This document shows, in pieces, positions 8,976-18,900 of a stretch of 64,000 nt of DNA. Source of the DNA: JAXGXJ01 sp050943595 (GTDB lineage: Bacteria > Actinomycetota > Thermoleophilia > RBG-16-64-13); assembly GCA_050943595.1 (NCBI GenBank), contig JBMNPM010000005.1:1-64000 (forward strand). The letters are read 5' to 3'. Every line of letters starts with the position of its first letter. Position 1 is the first letter of the stretch. The translations under genes and the position numbers were made by a program. The notes under the pieces were generated by a model that was given only the letters and a program-made list of their open reading frames with translations, was not told where the DNA came from and did not search any database.

Positions 8976-9266
8976 ATGACCATCTTCACAGACATCGAAC
9001 TGGTGGCCGTCGAGGAAGCCGATTGCCCAGGCTCCCTCATCGTGACCTTCGACGTCATCTACGCGGGGGAGACCTGGTGCCGGTCTGTGGTCGAGGTGGA
9101 GAGTGCTTTCTGCGCCCGCCTGGCAGACAATAACCAGACCGTCATCGCTGCGGCTCGGGATGGGCTCTTGGGGCTGCTGGCTCTGGAAACGGTCCCGGTG
9201 TCGCTCCATCTGCGCCTGGGGGATGATGGTCCTACCGTTATTGCACGGGGGGTGCCGGGCTCCTGA
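8976..9266 (+). CDS. Small TSCPD-like / hypothetical protein downstream of nrdJ
   Basis: A 96-aa reading frame 7 bp after nrdJ, beginning MTIFTDIELVAVEEADCPGS. It has alternating beta-strand character (LIVTFDVIYA, TWCRSVVEVE) and then a helix. I do not recognise it with certainty. It could be a small nucleotide-pathway accessory, but nothing in it shows that. No clear Shine-Dalgarno site is seen; coupling to nrdJ is likely from the spacing. Its last 29 bp overlap the end of the convergent ferredoxin gene. Confidence 0.5.
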   Translation: MTIFTDIELVAVEEADCPGSLIVTFDVIYAGETWCRSVVEVESAFCARLADNNQTVIAAARDGLLGLLALETVPVSLHLRLGDDGPTVIARGVPGS

Positions 9267-9516
9267 CCGGAGTCGGTTCCGGGCTGCTGTGGACCTCCGT
9301 CGGGCAGGGGGTGAGGCAGATGGCCCAGTCGGGGCACATGTCCCGGCACAGACCGCAGGAGGTGCAGGCGTCGTGATCGGCCAAGTAGGGTACGCCGTCG
9401 TCGCCGGCGGCGAGGGCCTTAGGCGCACAGAAATGGATGCAGATGCCACACTGTTTGCAGCGCTCTACTAAGAACTCGGGCAGACGCTTGGTGATTATGT
9501 TCGTAGGCGCATTCAT
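9238..9516 (-). CDS. Small 2[4Fe-4S] ferredoxin
   Basis: A 92-aa protein with two CxxCxxCxxxC(P) motifs, CKQCGICIHFC (from about residue 20) and CTSCGLCRDMCP (about 51). It is a bacterial-type ferredoxin resembling the small delta subunit of 2-oxoacid:ferredoxin oxidoreductases. The Pro-rich C-terminal tail (about 20 residues) is dispensable for the fold. It is the last gene of the minus-strand run that contains the MetE/UROD-like protein, 12 bp downstream of that stop, so it may deliver electrons to or from a partner encoded elsewhere. No oxidoreductase catalytic subunit is adjacent. The 3' end overlaps the small ORF after nrdJ convergently. Confidence 0.88.
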   Translation of the reverse strand: MNAPTNIITKRLPEFLVERCKQCGICIHFCAPKALAAGDDGVPYLADHDACTSCGLCRDMCPDWAICLTPCPTEVHSSPEPTPVRSPAPPVQ

Positions 9517-9528
9517 GGCTTCATTGTA

Positions 9529-10617
9529 TCAGCGGATGCCGAGTCGTTCGCGGAGCCACGTCGATGCCTGCAGACTGAGGTCGAAGCAGCGCTCGGCTAC
9601 TTCCAGAGGCAGAGCGCCGGTCCCGCAGGCCGGTGAGATCAGTGAAAGAGCAAGGACGTCATCCACCGACAGGGCTCCTGTCTTGGCTATGGCTTCAGCG
9701 CCCTCAATGACGCGGCTGCCTATCTCCTCGTCCGTGAGCTTCAGGGCCCGGTCATCGTTGGGTACGGCCCCCCAGGCCAGCAGACCGCCTTCGCTTACGA
9801 ACGAGGCGAAGGCTTCCTGCTGCGTGATGACCGAGTCGAAGTAGTCGCAGGCATCGAACGACAGCAGGTCGAACGGTAGGGAGACGACACTCTCCCAATC
9901 AGCTCCGCCACAGATATGGATACCGGTCAGGCAGTTGAGTGGGGCCAGGCACTCCTCGAGGAGCGGGTAGCAGAACTCGGGGGGTACGTTGACGAAGGCT
10001 GAACCGAGTTGTGCCATGTAGGGCTCGTCGAAGACGATCACGGGCACCGACGTGGGGGCCCATTCGCGGAGGAGATTTTGCTGCCATTGGGCTTTGGCGG
10101 AGAGGAGCGCAGTAGCCAACTCCCGCTGGGTGTCGTCGAACAAGAGGCTACGCCGGTCTTCGCGCAGGACCGTCAGCCCGAAAGAGACGGGGCCCGTCAC
10201 TTGGCCCTTGACGTACGGCGGTAAGGCATCCTGTCCGGACAATGTGTGCAGTGCGGAGCCGAGCGCCGGAATGCCCGCTGCCCGTTCAGGCGAGATGGCG
10301 AAGAGGGCGGGGTCGTCCTCCCCCAGTCGTTCCAGGAATTCGGTCACCTCGTCGGCTGGTGGTTCGTCGGCCACGTAGAAGCGCTGCTGTTCGAGGTCGA
10401 TCACTGCGCCGGGTAGGCCTTCACCGTACTGGACGTACATGTTCTCCAGGAACGAACGCCGGGGTAGCTGGGGCCAGGCCGGTATCTCCGCAGTGTAGCG
10501 AAAGACGGCCTTCATGGCTTCTTCGACGTCCTCATGAGGGAGGGAGCCGACTGCCATGGCCGCGCAACGTGAAGGTACAGCGCCCTCGATCTTGTTGATT
10601 CCTCGTCTAGTGGTCAC
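9529..10617 (-). CDS. MetE/uroporphyrinogen-decarboxylase-superfamily methyltransferase-like protein
   Basis: A 362-aa TIM-barrel protein of the UROD/MetE superfamily. Signs are the N-terminal MAVGSLPHEDVEEAM, the central VKGQVTGPVSFG and VIVFDEPYMAQLGS strands, and two segments placed like MetE zinc ligands: HICGG (late middle) and SPACGTG (near the end). A zinc-dependent methyl transfer, possibly from a corrinoid or methylated thiol, is the family inference; the true substrate cannot be read. GTG 10617 is taken as the start because it forms a GTGA overlap with the stop of the transglutaminase gene; longer upstream readings run into that gene. Its placement in a MoxR/DUF58/transglutaminase operon is unexpected. 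Confidence 0.75.
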   Translation of the reverse strand: MTTRRGINKIEGAVPSRCAAMAVGSLPHEDVEEAMKAVFRYTAEIPAWPQLPRRSFLENMYVQYGEGLPGAVIDLEQQRFYVADEPPADEVTEFLERLGEDDPALFAISPERAAGIPALGSALHTLSGQDALPPYVKGQVTGPVSFGLTVLREDRRSLLFDDTQRELATALLSAKAQWQQNLLREWAPTSVPVIVFDEPYMAQLGSAFVNVPPEFCYPLLEECLAPLNCLTGIHICGGADWESVVSLPFDLLSFDACDYFDSVITQQEAFASFVSEGGLLAWGAVPNDDRALKLTDEEIGSRVIEGAEAIAKTGALSVDDVLALSLISPACGTGALPLEVAERCFDLSLQASTWLRERLGIR

Positions 10618-12917
10618 GCGTTCGTCCCTTCCGCGGGTGTCGGTCGGGCCAAACCGTACCACGTAAGTACGGTCCGCATCCAACCGTGTCGTCGATGGAG
10701 TTCCACCTTGACTCTTCGACGGAAGGCCTCGGCGGCCATGAGATCTTCCGGTCCGGCTTTACGGGCGCCGAACAGTACCGCGTGGACCCGGTCGGTGAAC
10801 CCGGGGGCGGCCACGACGTGCAGGTGTTCCTCGGCGAGCCGTAGGGTGTCTTCGATCGTATCTGCCGGAGACGTGGGGAGGCCGTATGCGGAGAGGTCGT
10901 GCCGGAGCAGCTGTAGGGATGCGGCGAGGCGCATGTCGGGTGGACCTCGTCGCAGGTGTCGCCGCCGCCAGAGAGAGCGCCCGGTCGGCCAGACGATGGC
11001 GAGTATCGGTAGGCTCAAGAGCCATAGCGGCCGGGTGGGGCCGTGCTGGTCGGTGGCGTCTCCCGCGGCCTCCTCTGCTTTGGACTGCGACACGTCGTCG
11101 ATGGACGAGTCTGCGCGTGGTTGGGGGGTCTCGGTGACGTCGCTGCCGGTTGCGTCTTCGCTGAACGGGTCGACGAAACCCGGACTGGCGGATGAGGGAC
11201 TAGGAGTCGGTATGTTCCTTCCTGGAGTGGGATCGAAGGTGGCCCAGCCCACTGTGGGGAAGAACGCCTCAACCCAGGCGTGGGCGTTGTTGGCGCTCAC
11301 TGCGTAGACACCCTCGGATACTTCGTCGCCGCTGGTGAAGCCGACGGCCACTTGGGCGGGTATGGCGTTGTAGCGCAGCAGGAGGGCCATGGATCCTGCG
11401 AAGTGTTGGCAGTATCCGGTTTGAGTGTCGAACAGGAAGGCGGCGTATGGAGAAGAGTAGTCGCTCGCCGGGGGGCGCAGTGAGTAGGTGTACCGTTCGC
11501 GTAAATACTGTTCGATTCTCAGGGCCACCTCGTAGGGGTCGGCGGCATTCCCCACGATGCGCGCGTTTATCGCATACAGGTTGGCCCATTCCCACCCCTG
11601 CGGAGCGGAATCGATGGGGGCGAGCCGCCGCCAGGCGGCATCAGGGTGGGGATCGTCAATCTCATCGGCGTGCGGGAAGGGTAGGGCGAGGTAGGGCGCG
11701 ACGTCCCGAGGATAAGCTGTGCCCTTGCCCACCAGGTCACGTGGACCGAGTGTGGGGATTACGGCCTTCAGCGTGTATTCGAAGGCCGGGCCGAGAGCCG
11801 TGCCGGAGTGCAAAGAGCGTGCGTCGCTCATTCTCAGCTTCACGCGATGATCGGTGTATAGCTCGTGAGGCTCTCCACCTGTGAAGAAGTAGTTGGTGTA
11901 GGCGGATTGGACCTGGAAGACCTCGGTTACGGTCTTCCCCGGCGGGCCCGGGTCGGCGGCGGGGATGGTGTAGATCCAGGCGCCGGCCGTCTGCCTGACC
12001 GGAGGGCGCTGTGTAAAGGTCTGAGACGTCACCCAGGTGCTGCCCGTGAAGACATCAAGTGTGTTGGCTCGCCAATAGGATGGAGTGGGCGACGTGACCC
12101 GCATGATCTGATGGTCGGCCGCCGGATCGAGCATCTGCGGATAGTTCTGCATCCAATTGAACGTATGGGTCGAGTTGCTTTGGAAGAAAGGATCCCAGGT
12201 GCGCCAATCCTTCCATGGAGGTGCAGCCGTGGACGGAACCACGTTTATCAATACGAGGGCCAAGAGCACGGCCACCATGCCGAGACCACCTCCTGCCAAG
12301 ATGCTGCGCAGTCGCCAGCCGGTACGGTTTAGGCCTCGGGAAAGCACCAGCAGACATCCTGCCAGGATTAAGAACAGCGCCACCGGCCACAGTGTTCGGG
12401 CGATAGTGTCGACGGTGAGGCTGAAGCCCAGGAGCACCATCAACAGGATGAGGCCGGAGATGACTCTGCGCAGGCTGAGGGCCAGGAAGGCTGCCACACC
12501 GACCAGCAGATAGGCAGAGAACGCCACAAGTAGACGGAGTCCGGGGACGGCGGCGACGTCTAGGGGGAAGATGTCCTTTGCGTAGGCCGTAGCACCGATG
12601 CGCAACTGACCGATGTAGAAGCTTAAGTGGTCGTTCAGGCCGTCAACCTGTCCGGGGAGAGGCAGGGTGGTGCGGACGACGAGGTATGCGCCCAGGGGCA
12701 ACAGTACCAGGGCTGCCGGCCATGCTTTGCGATGGCAGAGACCCGGTGCTCCGGCCAAGCAGGCGGCGAGGACGGTGCGCAGGAAGATGCCGGACATGGA
12801 GGGTTGTACCCCACGATTCAGGGCCAGGGCGGCAGTGGCCGCAAGGCCGATGAAGCACAGCAGGTAGAGGACCCTGGGCAACGTCCTCACATCTGCCTCA
12901 CCTACCCCCGGCTTCAT
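10614..12917 (-). CDS. Membrane protein with transglutaminase-like domain (TgpA type)
   Basis: A 767-aa protein. About six hydrophobic segments fill residues 10-215. An external region follows, with a transglutaminase-like core from about 440 to 560: the catalytic Cys is in TQTGYCQHFAGSMALLLR, the His in ANNAHAWVEAFFPTVGW, and the Asp in ATFDPTPG. A Ser/Asp/Pro-rich linker, one further membrane segment (LWLLSLPILAIVWP) and a cytoplasmic DUF4129-like helical tail follow. This is the usual third member of MoxR-DUF58-TgpA operons, thought to process or crosslink an envelope protein. The start overlaps the DUF58 gene by 20 bp, and the stop forms a 4-bp overlap with the next gene. Confidence 0.88.
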   Translation of the reverse strand: MKPGVGEADVRTLPRVLYLLCFIGLAATAALALNRGVQPSMSGIFLRTVLAACLAGAPGLCHRKAWPAALVLLPLGAYLVVRTTLPLPGQVDGLNDHLSFYIGQLRIGATAYAKDIFPLDVAAVPGLRLLVAFSAYLLVGVAAFLALSLRRVISGLILLMVLLGFSLTVDTIARTLWPVALFLILAGCLLVLSRGLNRTGWRLRSILAGGGLGMVAVLLALVLINVVPSTAAPPWKDWRTWDPFFQSNSTHTFNWMQNYPQMLDPAADHQIMRVTSPTPSYWRANTLDVFTGSTWVTSQTFTQRPPVRQTAGAWIYTIPAADPGPPGKTVTEVFQVQSAYTNYFFTGGEPHELYTDHRVKLRMSDARSLHSGTALGPAFEYTLKAVIPTLGPRDLVGKGTAYPRDVAPYLALPFPHADEIDDPHPDAAWRRLAPIDSAPQGWEWANLYAINARIVGNAADPYEVALRIEQYLRERYTYSLRPPASDYSSPYAAFLFDTQTGYCQHFAGSMALLLRYNAIPAQVAVGFTSGDEVSEGVYAVSANNAHAWVEAFFPTVGWATFDPTPGRNIPTPSPSSASPGFVDPFSEDATGSDVTETPQPRADSSIDDVSQSKAEEAAGDATDQHGPTRPLWLLSLPILAIVWPTGRSLWRRRHLRRGPPDMRLAASLQLLRHDLSAYGLPTSPADTIEDTLRLAEEHLHVVAAPGFTDRVHAVLFGARKAGPEDLMAAEAFRRRVKVELHRRHGWMRTVLTWYGLARPTPAEGTNA

Positions 12918-14181
12918 AGGTGCGATTGTCTCGTCCTAATGACATGATCTGCTCCAGATCGTCACCCCGCTCCAGGGTCAGGCAGGGGATGCCTGCTGCG
13001 AGCAGGGCCAGGAGCTGGCTGCGGGTCTCGGCGGAGAGCGGCATGCTCCAGTTGGTCTCCGGCGTCCGAGTAAACGTATCGCCTGCCACGTAAAGCAGGG
13101 CTACATGTGTGCGGGCCCCGCGGAGTTCGATGAGGGTGTGGACCAACTCATGATCCAGCGACATACTGACTACAGTCAGGCTCTCAGGCCGGAGTGTGCG
13201 CGCGCCGGTGTTGTACAGTCGGCGCAGATTCTGGGCCAACGGGATCGTGGCGCTCGGCTGCGCTCCGGCCAGCACTTCTAAGAGTTCGCTCCGTCCGTTT
13301 TCGTCCGCAGGCAATTGCGTCCTCTGCAGATGGTGCTCGTGACGGAAAAGGGTGACGGTGTGGCCGGCCCGCAGGGCGAAGTCGCAGATGCTGCCCGCGG
13401 CGCGGACCGCCAGTTCGAAGCTGCTGTCGGGAGCACGGCCGAGTACCTGCGCAGCCGTTCCGTCTAGGAGTATATCCATCCGGCCGCCGGCCGGTTCTTC
13501 TGTCTCCCGCAGCATCAAGACACCTGTCTTGGCCGTGCTCTTCCAGTCAATGTGGCTCAGTGGCTCTCCCGGCTGGTATGGGCGGATGGCTCTGAATTCC
13601 GACGTGCCGAGCGTGAGGAGGGATCTTCGGCTGCTCCGGTCATGCGGCAGACCTATCTCAGAGGTGAGTGCGCAGGAACGGAGTGGGGTGAGGCGGGGAT
13701 GGATGGTCACGCGCAGAGGGGTGCCTACGCGCCGGGCGACGATGGCCAATCCCAAGGGGTCTTCGGCCAACATCATCGCCGGTGGAAGGACGTGGACACC
13801 TCTATTAACCTGTCCGATCCGGACGACGACCATCCTACGGGCCCGTGGGGCCGGGCCTTCGACCTCCAGTTCGGGGTCGTCGTTGGCGAGCCCTGCCAGG
13901 GGACTGCTGATGGTCAACTCGGGCCCCGGCAACCAGGAGCGATTCTTGATGACCATGCGGAGTTCGGGCTCGTCTCCGGCCACGGGGTATGTGGGGTAGA
14001 GGTCGCGGGCTATACGTATCCGTCTTCCCGCGAAGCCGACGAGCACCCAGGACACAAGCACCACGGCCACGAGGGCGAAGGCCAGTAGATAGAGTTCCCA
14101 CGTCCCGACCAAGCGCGCGGCCACGTAGGTCCCTGCGGCGATCCCTAGGAGGGCCAGGCCTCGTGCCGTGGGCCGGGGCAT
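12898..14181 (-). CDS. DUF58 (von Willebrand-like) protein
   Basis: A 427-aa protein with two N-terminal membrane segments (about 7-25 and 30-52) and an extended middle domain. The DUF58 signature is around residues 195-225 (EFRAIRPYQPGEPLSHIDWKSTAKTG reads as the R-x-Y-x-x-G-D/E-x-x-R-x-I-x-W motif). The C-terminal half is a vWA-like fold (MDILLDG, then SLTVVSMSLDHE). These proteins are partners or substrates of the MoxR ATPase encoded immediately upstream; the gap to the MoxR stop is only 3 bp. The 3' end overlaps the transglutaminase gene. Confidence 0.88.
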   Translation of the reverse strand: MPRPTARGLALLGIAAGTYVAARLVGTWELYLLAFALVAVVLVSWVLVGFAGRRIRIARDLYPTYPVAGDEPELRMVIKNRSWLPGPELTISSPLAGLANDDPELEVEGPAPRARRMVVVRIGQVNRGVHVLPPAMMLAEDPLGLAIVARRVGTPLRVTIHPRLTPLRSCALTSEIGLPHDRSSRRSLLTLGTSEFRAIRPYQPGEPLSHIDWKSTAKTGVLMLRETEEPAGGRMDILLDGTAAQVLGRAPDSSFELAVRAAGSICDFALRAGHTVTLFRHEHHLQRTQLPADENGRSELLEVLAGAQPSATIPLAQNLRRLYNTGARTLRPESLTVVSMSLDHELVHTLIELRGARTHVALLYVAGDTFTRTPETNWSMPLSAETRSQLLALLAAGIPCLTLERGDDLEQIMSLGRDNRTYEAGGR

Positions 14182-14184
14182 CAG

Positions 14185-15216
14185 CTAGCCACCGCTTTGA
14201 GGGACGGGCACGCTTTCAACCAATCCGGCGACTAGGTCGCCCGCGGTGTGCCCATGCATCTTGGCCTCTGGCGACAACACCAAGCGGTGGGCGATGACCC
14301 TGACGGCTAGGTCTTTGATGTCCTTGGGTATCACGAAGTTACGGCCTTTCAGGAGGGCGAGGGCCTTCGCGGCCCGCACGAGCGCGATGCCGGCCCGGGG
14401 GCTCGCTCCTAAATAGATGTTCCGGTCGGTTCGCGTGGCCGTTATCATGCTCACCACGTAGTGACGTAGGGCGGGAGCAACCCGCACACGGCCTACACAC
14501 CGGGTCATGGCAAGCACCTCCGAAACGTGTAGCACCGGGCGCAGTTCTAGTAGAGGATCGTGTGAGGTCTGCTCGTGGATGATATTGGCCTCCACCTCGA
14601 CAGACGGGTAGCCGAGGCTCAAGCGCATCATGAAGCGGTCGAGTTGGGCTTCGGGTAACGGGTAGGTTCCTTCGTATTCGATGGGATTCTGTGTGGCGAT
14701 CACCATGAAGGGCGGTTCCAAAGAGTGCGTGACGTTATCGACGGTCACCTGGCGCTCCTCCATGCATTCGAGGAGGCTCGATTGGGTCTTGGGCGACGAA
14801 CGGTTGATCTCATCACCGAGCACGATGTTGGCGAAGATGGGTCCGGGGCGGAATTCGAACTCACCGCTCCTTTGATTGAACACGCTCACGCCTGTGACAT
14901 CGCTGGGAAGGAGATCGGGAGTAAACTGGATGCGGGCGAAACGGCAATCGATGGAGCGGGCCAGCGCCTTGGCCAGCAGTGTCTTGCCTACACCCGGAAA
15001 GTCTTCGATGATTACATGGCCGCCGGCCAGGAGGGCGACAACACAGGCTCGGATGACTTCCTCTTTGCCCAGGATCACGGAAGCCACGGCGGAGGCGATG
15101 CGGGAGGCCCGGCCGGCTACACTCTGTACCTCCTGGTCCTGGAGGAGGCCGGTCTCAGCCGGTCCTGTGTGGGCCGGGTGGGGAGTGCCGGGGGTGTTCT
15201 TGGACCTATCGGGCAT
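14185..15216 (-). CDS. MoxR-family AAA+ ATPase
   Basis: A 343-aa AAA+ chaperone-like ATPase. Walker A is EDFPGVGKTLLAKAL near residue 75, with the IQFTPDLLPSDVTGV insert, Walker B NIVLGDEINR near 130, and sensor 1 ATQNPIEYEGTYPLPEAQLDRF near 175. A C-terminal lid contains ASPRAG and the PKDIKDLAVRVIAHR segment typical of MoxR. It probably remodels or activates the DUF58/transglutaminase partners in the same operon, of which it is the first gene. The ATG at 15216 is the most upstream plausible start; the promoter must lie in the region shared divergently with the ileS leader. Confidence 0.92.
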   Translation of the reverse strand: MPDRSKNTPGTPHPAHTGPAETGLLQDQEVQSVAGRASRIASAVASVILGKEEVIRACVVALLAGGHVIIEDFPGVGKTLLAKALARSIDCRFARIQFTPDLLPSDVTGVSVFNQRSGEFEFRPGPIFANIVLGDEINRSSPKTQSSLLECMEERQVTVDNVTHSLEPPFMVIATQNPIEYEGTYPLPEAQLDRFMMRLSLGYPSVEVEANIIHEQTSHDPLLELRPVLHVSEVLAMTRCVGRVRVAPALRHYVVSMITATRTDRNIYLGASPRAGIALVRAAKALALLKGRNFVIPKDIKDLAVRVIAHRLVLSPEAKMHGHTAGDLVAGLVESVPVPQSGG

Positions 15217-15388
15217 GATGCCCCTTCCGTGTCAGGGGTCACTCCACTCGGGGGTTGCCCTGCGTAGTCTACCCTTTTGAAGGGAGTCTTAACTCGCATC
15301 AGGGGCTGTGGGTCCCACGCAGGGTGCGGAGACGGAGGGGCAGTCGGTTGCGGGCGACCGGTCGTGCGCCCCTCGGTGCCGCTTGAAG

Positions 15389-15416
15389 TTGACCCTGCAT
15401 ACCACTAGACTACGCT
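15389..15416 (+). promoter_or_regulatory. Probable sigma-70-type promoter of the ileS T-box leader
   Basis: TTGACC (15389-15394) and TACGCT (15411-15416) with a 16-bp spacer, placed just upstream of the first conserved T-box element. Transcription would begin near 15422. Confidence 0.5.
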
Positions 15417-15420
15417 CGCG

Positions 15421-15830
15421 TAAAGGCGATGACGGGAACGAGTAGGTGCTGCTCTTCTCCAAGCGAGCCGGAGAGGGTGTGAGCCCGGCGGGAATCAGCA
15501 TGCGAACATCATCCCCGAGCCGCCGGCCGAACGGTCGAGCCGGCCGGTCCATGGGTAACGTGTTGTGAAGGCACGGGTGCCCATAGCCGTCGATTCGTAC
15601 TCAGTAGACCCGGCCGGGGCCTTCCCGTAACAGAAGGGGGATGTCCGGACCGCCGGTGGGCGACACGAGGATCGTGGAGTCGAACCAGGTAGGCGGTGGG
15701 TCGTCCGCAGAGTGGGCCGCGCTACGCGCGGCCAAGTAGGGTGGTACCGCGGGTCTCCCCGTCCCTACGCGCTCCGGTTCCGTGGCTACATGGAACGGGC
15801 AGGCGCCCGGTTTCTTTTGTAGACCGGCGA
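15421..15830 (+). promoter_or_regulatory. T-box riboswitch, isoleucine (AUC specifier), with terminator
   Basis: A leader of about 400 nt before ileS. The stem I base carries GATGACGGGAACGAGTA (AGTA at 15441-15444), and the distal GGTGTGAGCCCGGC element spans about 15476-15489. The specifier-loop context GAAC-ATC-A places the codon ATC (Ile) at 15508-15510. The T-box sequence AGGGTGGTACCGCG is at 15738-15751 with its CCCCGTCCCT partner, the antiterminator. A GC hairpin CGGGC-AGGC-GCCCG (15796-15809) followed by TTTCTTTT is an intrinsic terminator. Uncharged tRNA-Ile would stabilise the antiterminator and allow transcription of ileS. About 100 nt more follow to the start codon. Confidence 0.92.
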
Positions 15831-15931
15831 CGCAGGCGCGGGGCGGGGTTTTGTCGTTCTGGGCAGCATCGGCCCGCGGAGGGCCGGCAGGCGCGCCATT
15901 CGCGCAGGGCCGGCATCGACAGGAGGAGCAC

Positions 15932-18900
15932 ATGGCAGGCAGGTATCGGCCGGTAGACACGGGACAGGACTTCCCGGCTTTGGAGCAGCGGATCCTTGAA
16001 TGGTGGAAGGAGCGTTCCGTATTCGAGAAGAGCCTCGAACTGCGGGCCGGCTGCCCCGAATGGGTGTTCTACGAGGGTCCCCCGACCGCCAACGGTAAGC
16101 CCGGCGTACACCACGTCTTGGCCCGGGTGTTCAAGGACATCTATCCCCGCTACAAGACCATGCGCGGCTACTACGTGGGGCGCAAGGCCGGCTGGGACTG
16201 CCACGGCCTGCCGGTCGAACTGGAGATCGAGAAGCGTCTTGGTTTTCAGCACAAGGAACAGATCGAGGCCTACGGAGTGGCTGAGTTCAACCGGCTGTGC
16301 CGAGAGTCGGTGACGGCGTACGTGGATGAGTGGAACAGGATGACCGAGCGCATCGGCATGTGGGTGGATCTTGAAGACCCATACATGACCATGACCGACG
16401 ACTACATCGAGTCGGTGTGGTGGATCTTGGCCGAGTTCGCTAAGAAGGATCTACTCTATGAAGGCCACAAGGTGGTCCCTTACTGCCCACGGTGTGGTAC
16501 GGCCCTCTCGTCGCACGAGGTGGCCTCAGGTTACCGGTTGGTGACGGACCCCTCTATCTTTGTGCGCTTCCCACTGTATGCGGAAGGCGCCTCTGGAGAA
16601 ACTCCGGTGCCGGAGCAGGGGGCGGACGGCCTACCGGTGAGTTTGCTCGTATGGACTACCACTCCTTGGACACTCATCTCCAATGTTGCGGCGGCCGTAG
16701 GTCCGGATATCCGCTACGCGCGTGCCCGACTGGGTGACGAGTGTCTCATCCTCGCCGCCGATCTAGTTGCAACGGTGCTGGGGCCCGACGCTGAGATCGA
16801 GGAGACCTTTCCGGGCTCCGAACTGGTCGGTCGCCACTACCGCGCGCCCTACGACTTCGTCACTCCTGACAAGCCGGCCTGGCGGGTAATACCCGCCGGC
16901 TTCGTTGCAACCGATGAAGGCAGTGGCATCGTCCATATAGCTCCGGCCTTCGGTGCCGATGACATGGCTGTGGGGCAGGCCAATAACCTGCCGGTCATCA
17001 TGCCTGTGGACGAAGAGGCCTGTTTCACCTCTGAGATCACCCCTTGGGTAGGTGTGTTCGTCAAAGATGCTGATGTCGGTATCATGGACGAGCTGGAGTC
17101 GCGAGGGCTGCTCTTCAAACACCGGCCCTACGAGCACAACTATCCTCACTGTTGGCGTTGCGACACGCCCCTCATATACTATGCCAAGACCTCCTGGTAC
17201 GTTCGCACCACCGCCAAGAAGGACACTGTGCTGGCCGCCAACGAGGAAGTCACTTGGTATCCCGACCATCTCAAGCACGGTCGCTTCGGTAAATGGCTGG
17301 AGAACAATGTCGACTGGTCGCTCTCTCGCGACCGCTACTGGGGCACGCCGTTGCCGGTCTGGCGCTGCGCCAAAGGTCACGATACGGTGATCGGTTCGCG
17401 GGCCGAACTGAGCGAGTTGGCCGGCCGGGATCTCTCCGGCCTGGAGTTGCACCGCCCCTACGTCGACGAGGTCACCTTCCCCTGTCCGCAGTGCGGGGAG
17501 GAGGCTCATCGCGTCGCCTCTGTCATCGACGCGTGGTTTGACTCCGGCTCTATGCCGGTCGCCCAATGGCACTACCCCTTCGATAACCAGGAGACGTTCG
17601 CGAAGCGTTTCCCAGCGGATTTCATCTGCGAAGCCATCGATCAGACCCGAGGCTGGTTCTACAGTCTGCTTGCCATCAGTGCGCTTCTCACCGGACGCTC
17701 CTGCTATCGGAACGTCCTCTGTCTGGGCCATATCCTCGACCAGGACGGCCGCAAGATGTCCAAGCGCCTCGGCAACGTGGTCGACCCGTGGACCATCCTC
17801 GACAAGCAGGGTGCCGACGCACTCAGGTGGTATCTGTTCACGGTCAGCTCTCCGTGGTTCGCCCGTCGCTTTGGCCCTGAGAACGTGGACGAGGTCATCC
17901 GCAAGTTCACCCTTACCTTGTGGAACACGTATTCGTTCTACACGCTCTACGCCAACATTGACGGCTTCGATCCCGCCCAGCACGATGTGCCTGTGGCCGA
18001 GCGGAGTCTCATGGACCAATGGATCCTAGGCGATCTCCATATCCTCATCCGCAGGGTGACGGCTGAACTCGACGCCTATGATGCTTTCGCCGCCGGTCGC
18101 GCCATCGGCGAGTTCGTCGACGAACTCTCCAACTGGTATGTACGCCGTAGCCGGCGCCGCTTCTGGAAGAGCGAGGCCGACACCGATAAGTTGGCGGCCT
18201 ACCTCACCTTGAACGAATGTCTAATCACGCTCTCCACGTTGCTGGCGCCGTTCACTCCCTTCTTGGCCGAGGAGCTCTATCAAAACCTGGTGGCCGAACG
18301 CTCGCCGGATGTCCCGGAGTCGGTGCATCTGACCGACTGGCCGGTCGCCGATGAGGCCTTCATCGACGAGGACCTCTCCTTCCGGATGGCCACGGCCCGT
18401 CAGGTGGTCAATCTGGGGCGCGCCGCGCGCAACTCGGCTCAGATCAAGACCCGTCAACCTATCGAGGTGGTCGTAGTAGCAGCAGGACCTCAACAGCGCT
18501 CCGCTGTGGCCGGTTTGGCCGACGTGGTTGCTGAGGAGTTGAACGTGAAGACCATCGAGTATGCGGAAGGGGCCGGTGAGCTCGTCAGTTATGTGATCAA
18601 GCCCAACTACCGGACACTGGGGCCGAAGTTTGGCAAGAAGATGCCGGCGGTCGCGGCGGCTGTGGCTGCGCTCCCGGCCGACGAGATCGGGGACCGAGTG
18701 GGCGATGGACGTTCGGTTATGGTCGAAGTCGAGGGTGGCGAGTACGAGTTCACTCCCGAGGACCTGATCGTGGAAGCCCACGAGCGGGAGGGTTTCAAAG
18801 TGGAACGGGAAGGCGGAGTAGCCGTGGCTATTTCCACGCACCTCTCCCCCGATCTTCTCCGCGAAGGTCTGGCGCGTGAATTGGTTCACCATATCCAGAA

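Noticed and set aside
16763..18019. A 418-codon open frame antisense to ileS
   Set aside because: It is a shadow of high-GC codon bias in the opposite strand; no homology or ribosome site, and the ileS frame is clearly the gene.
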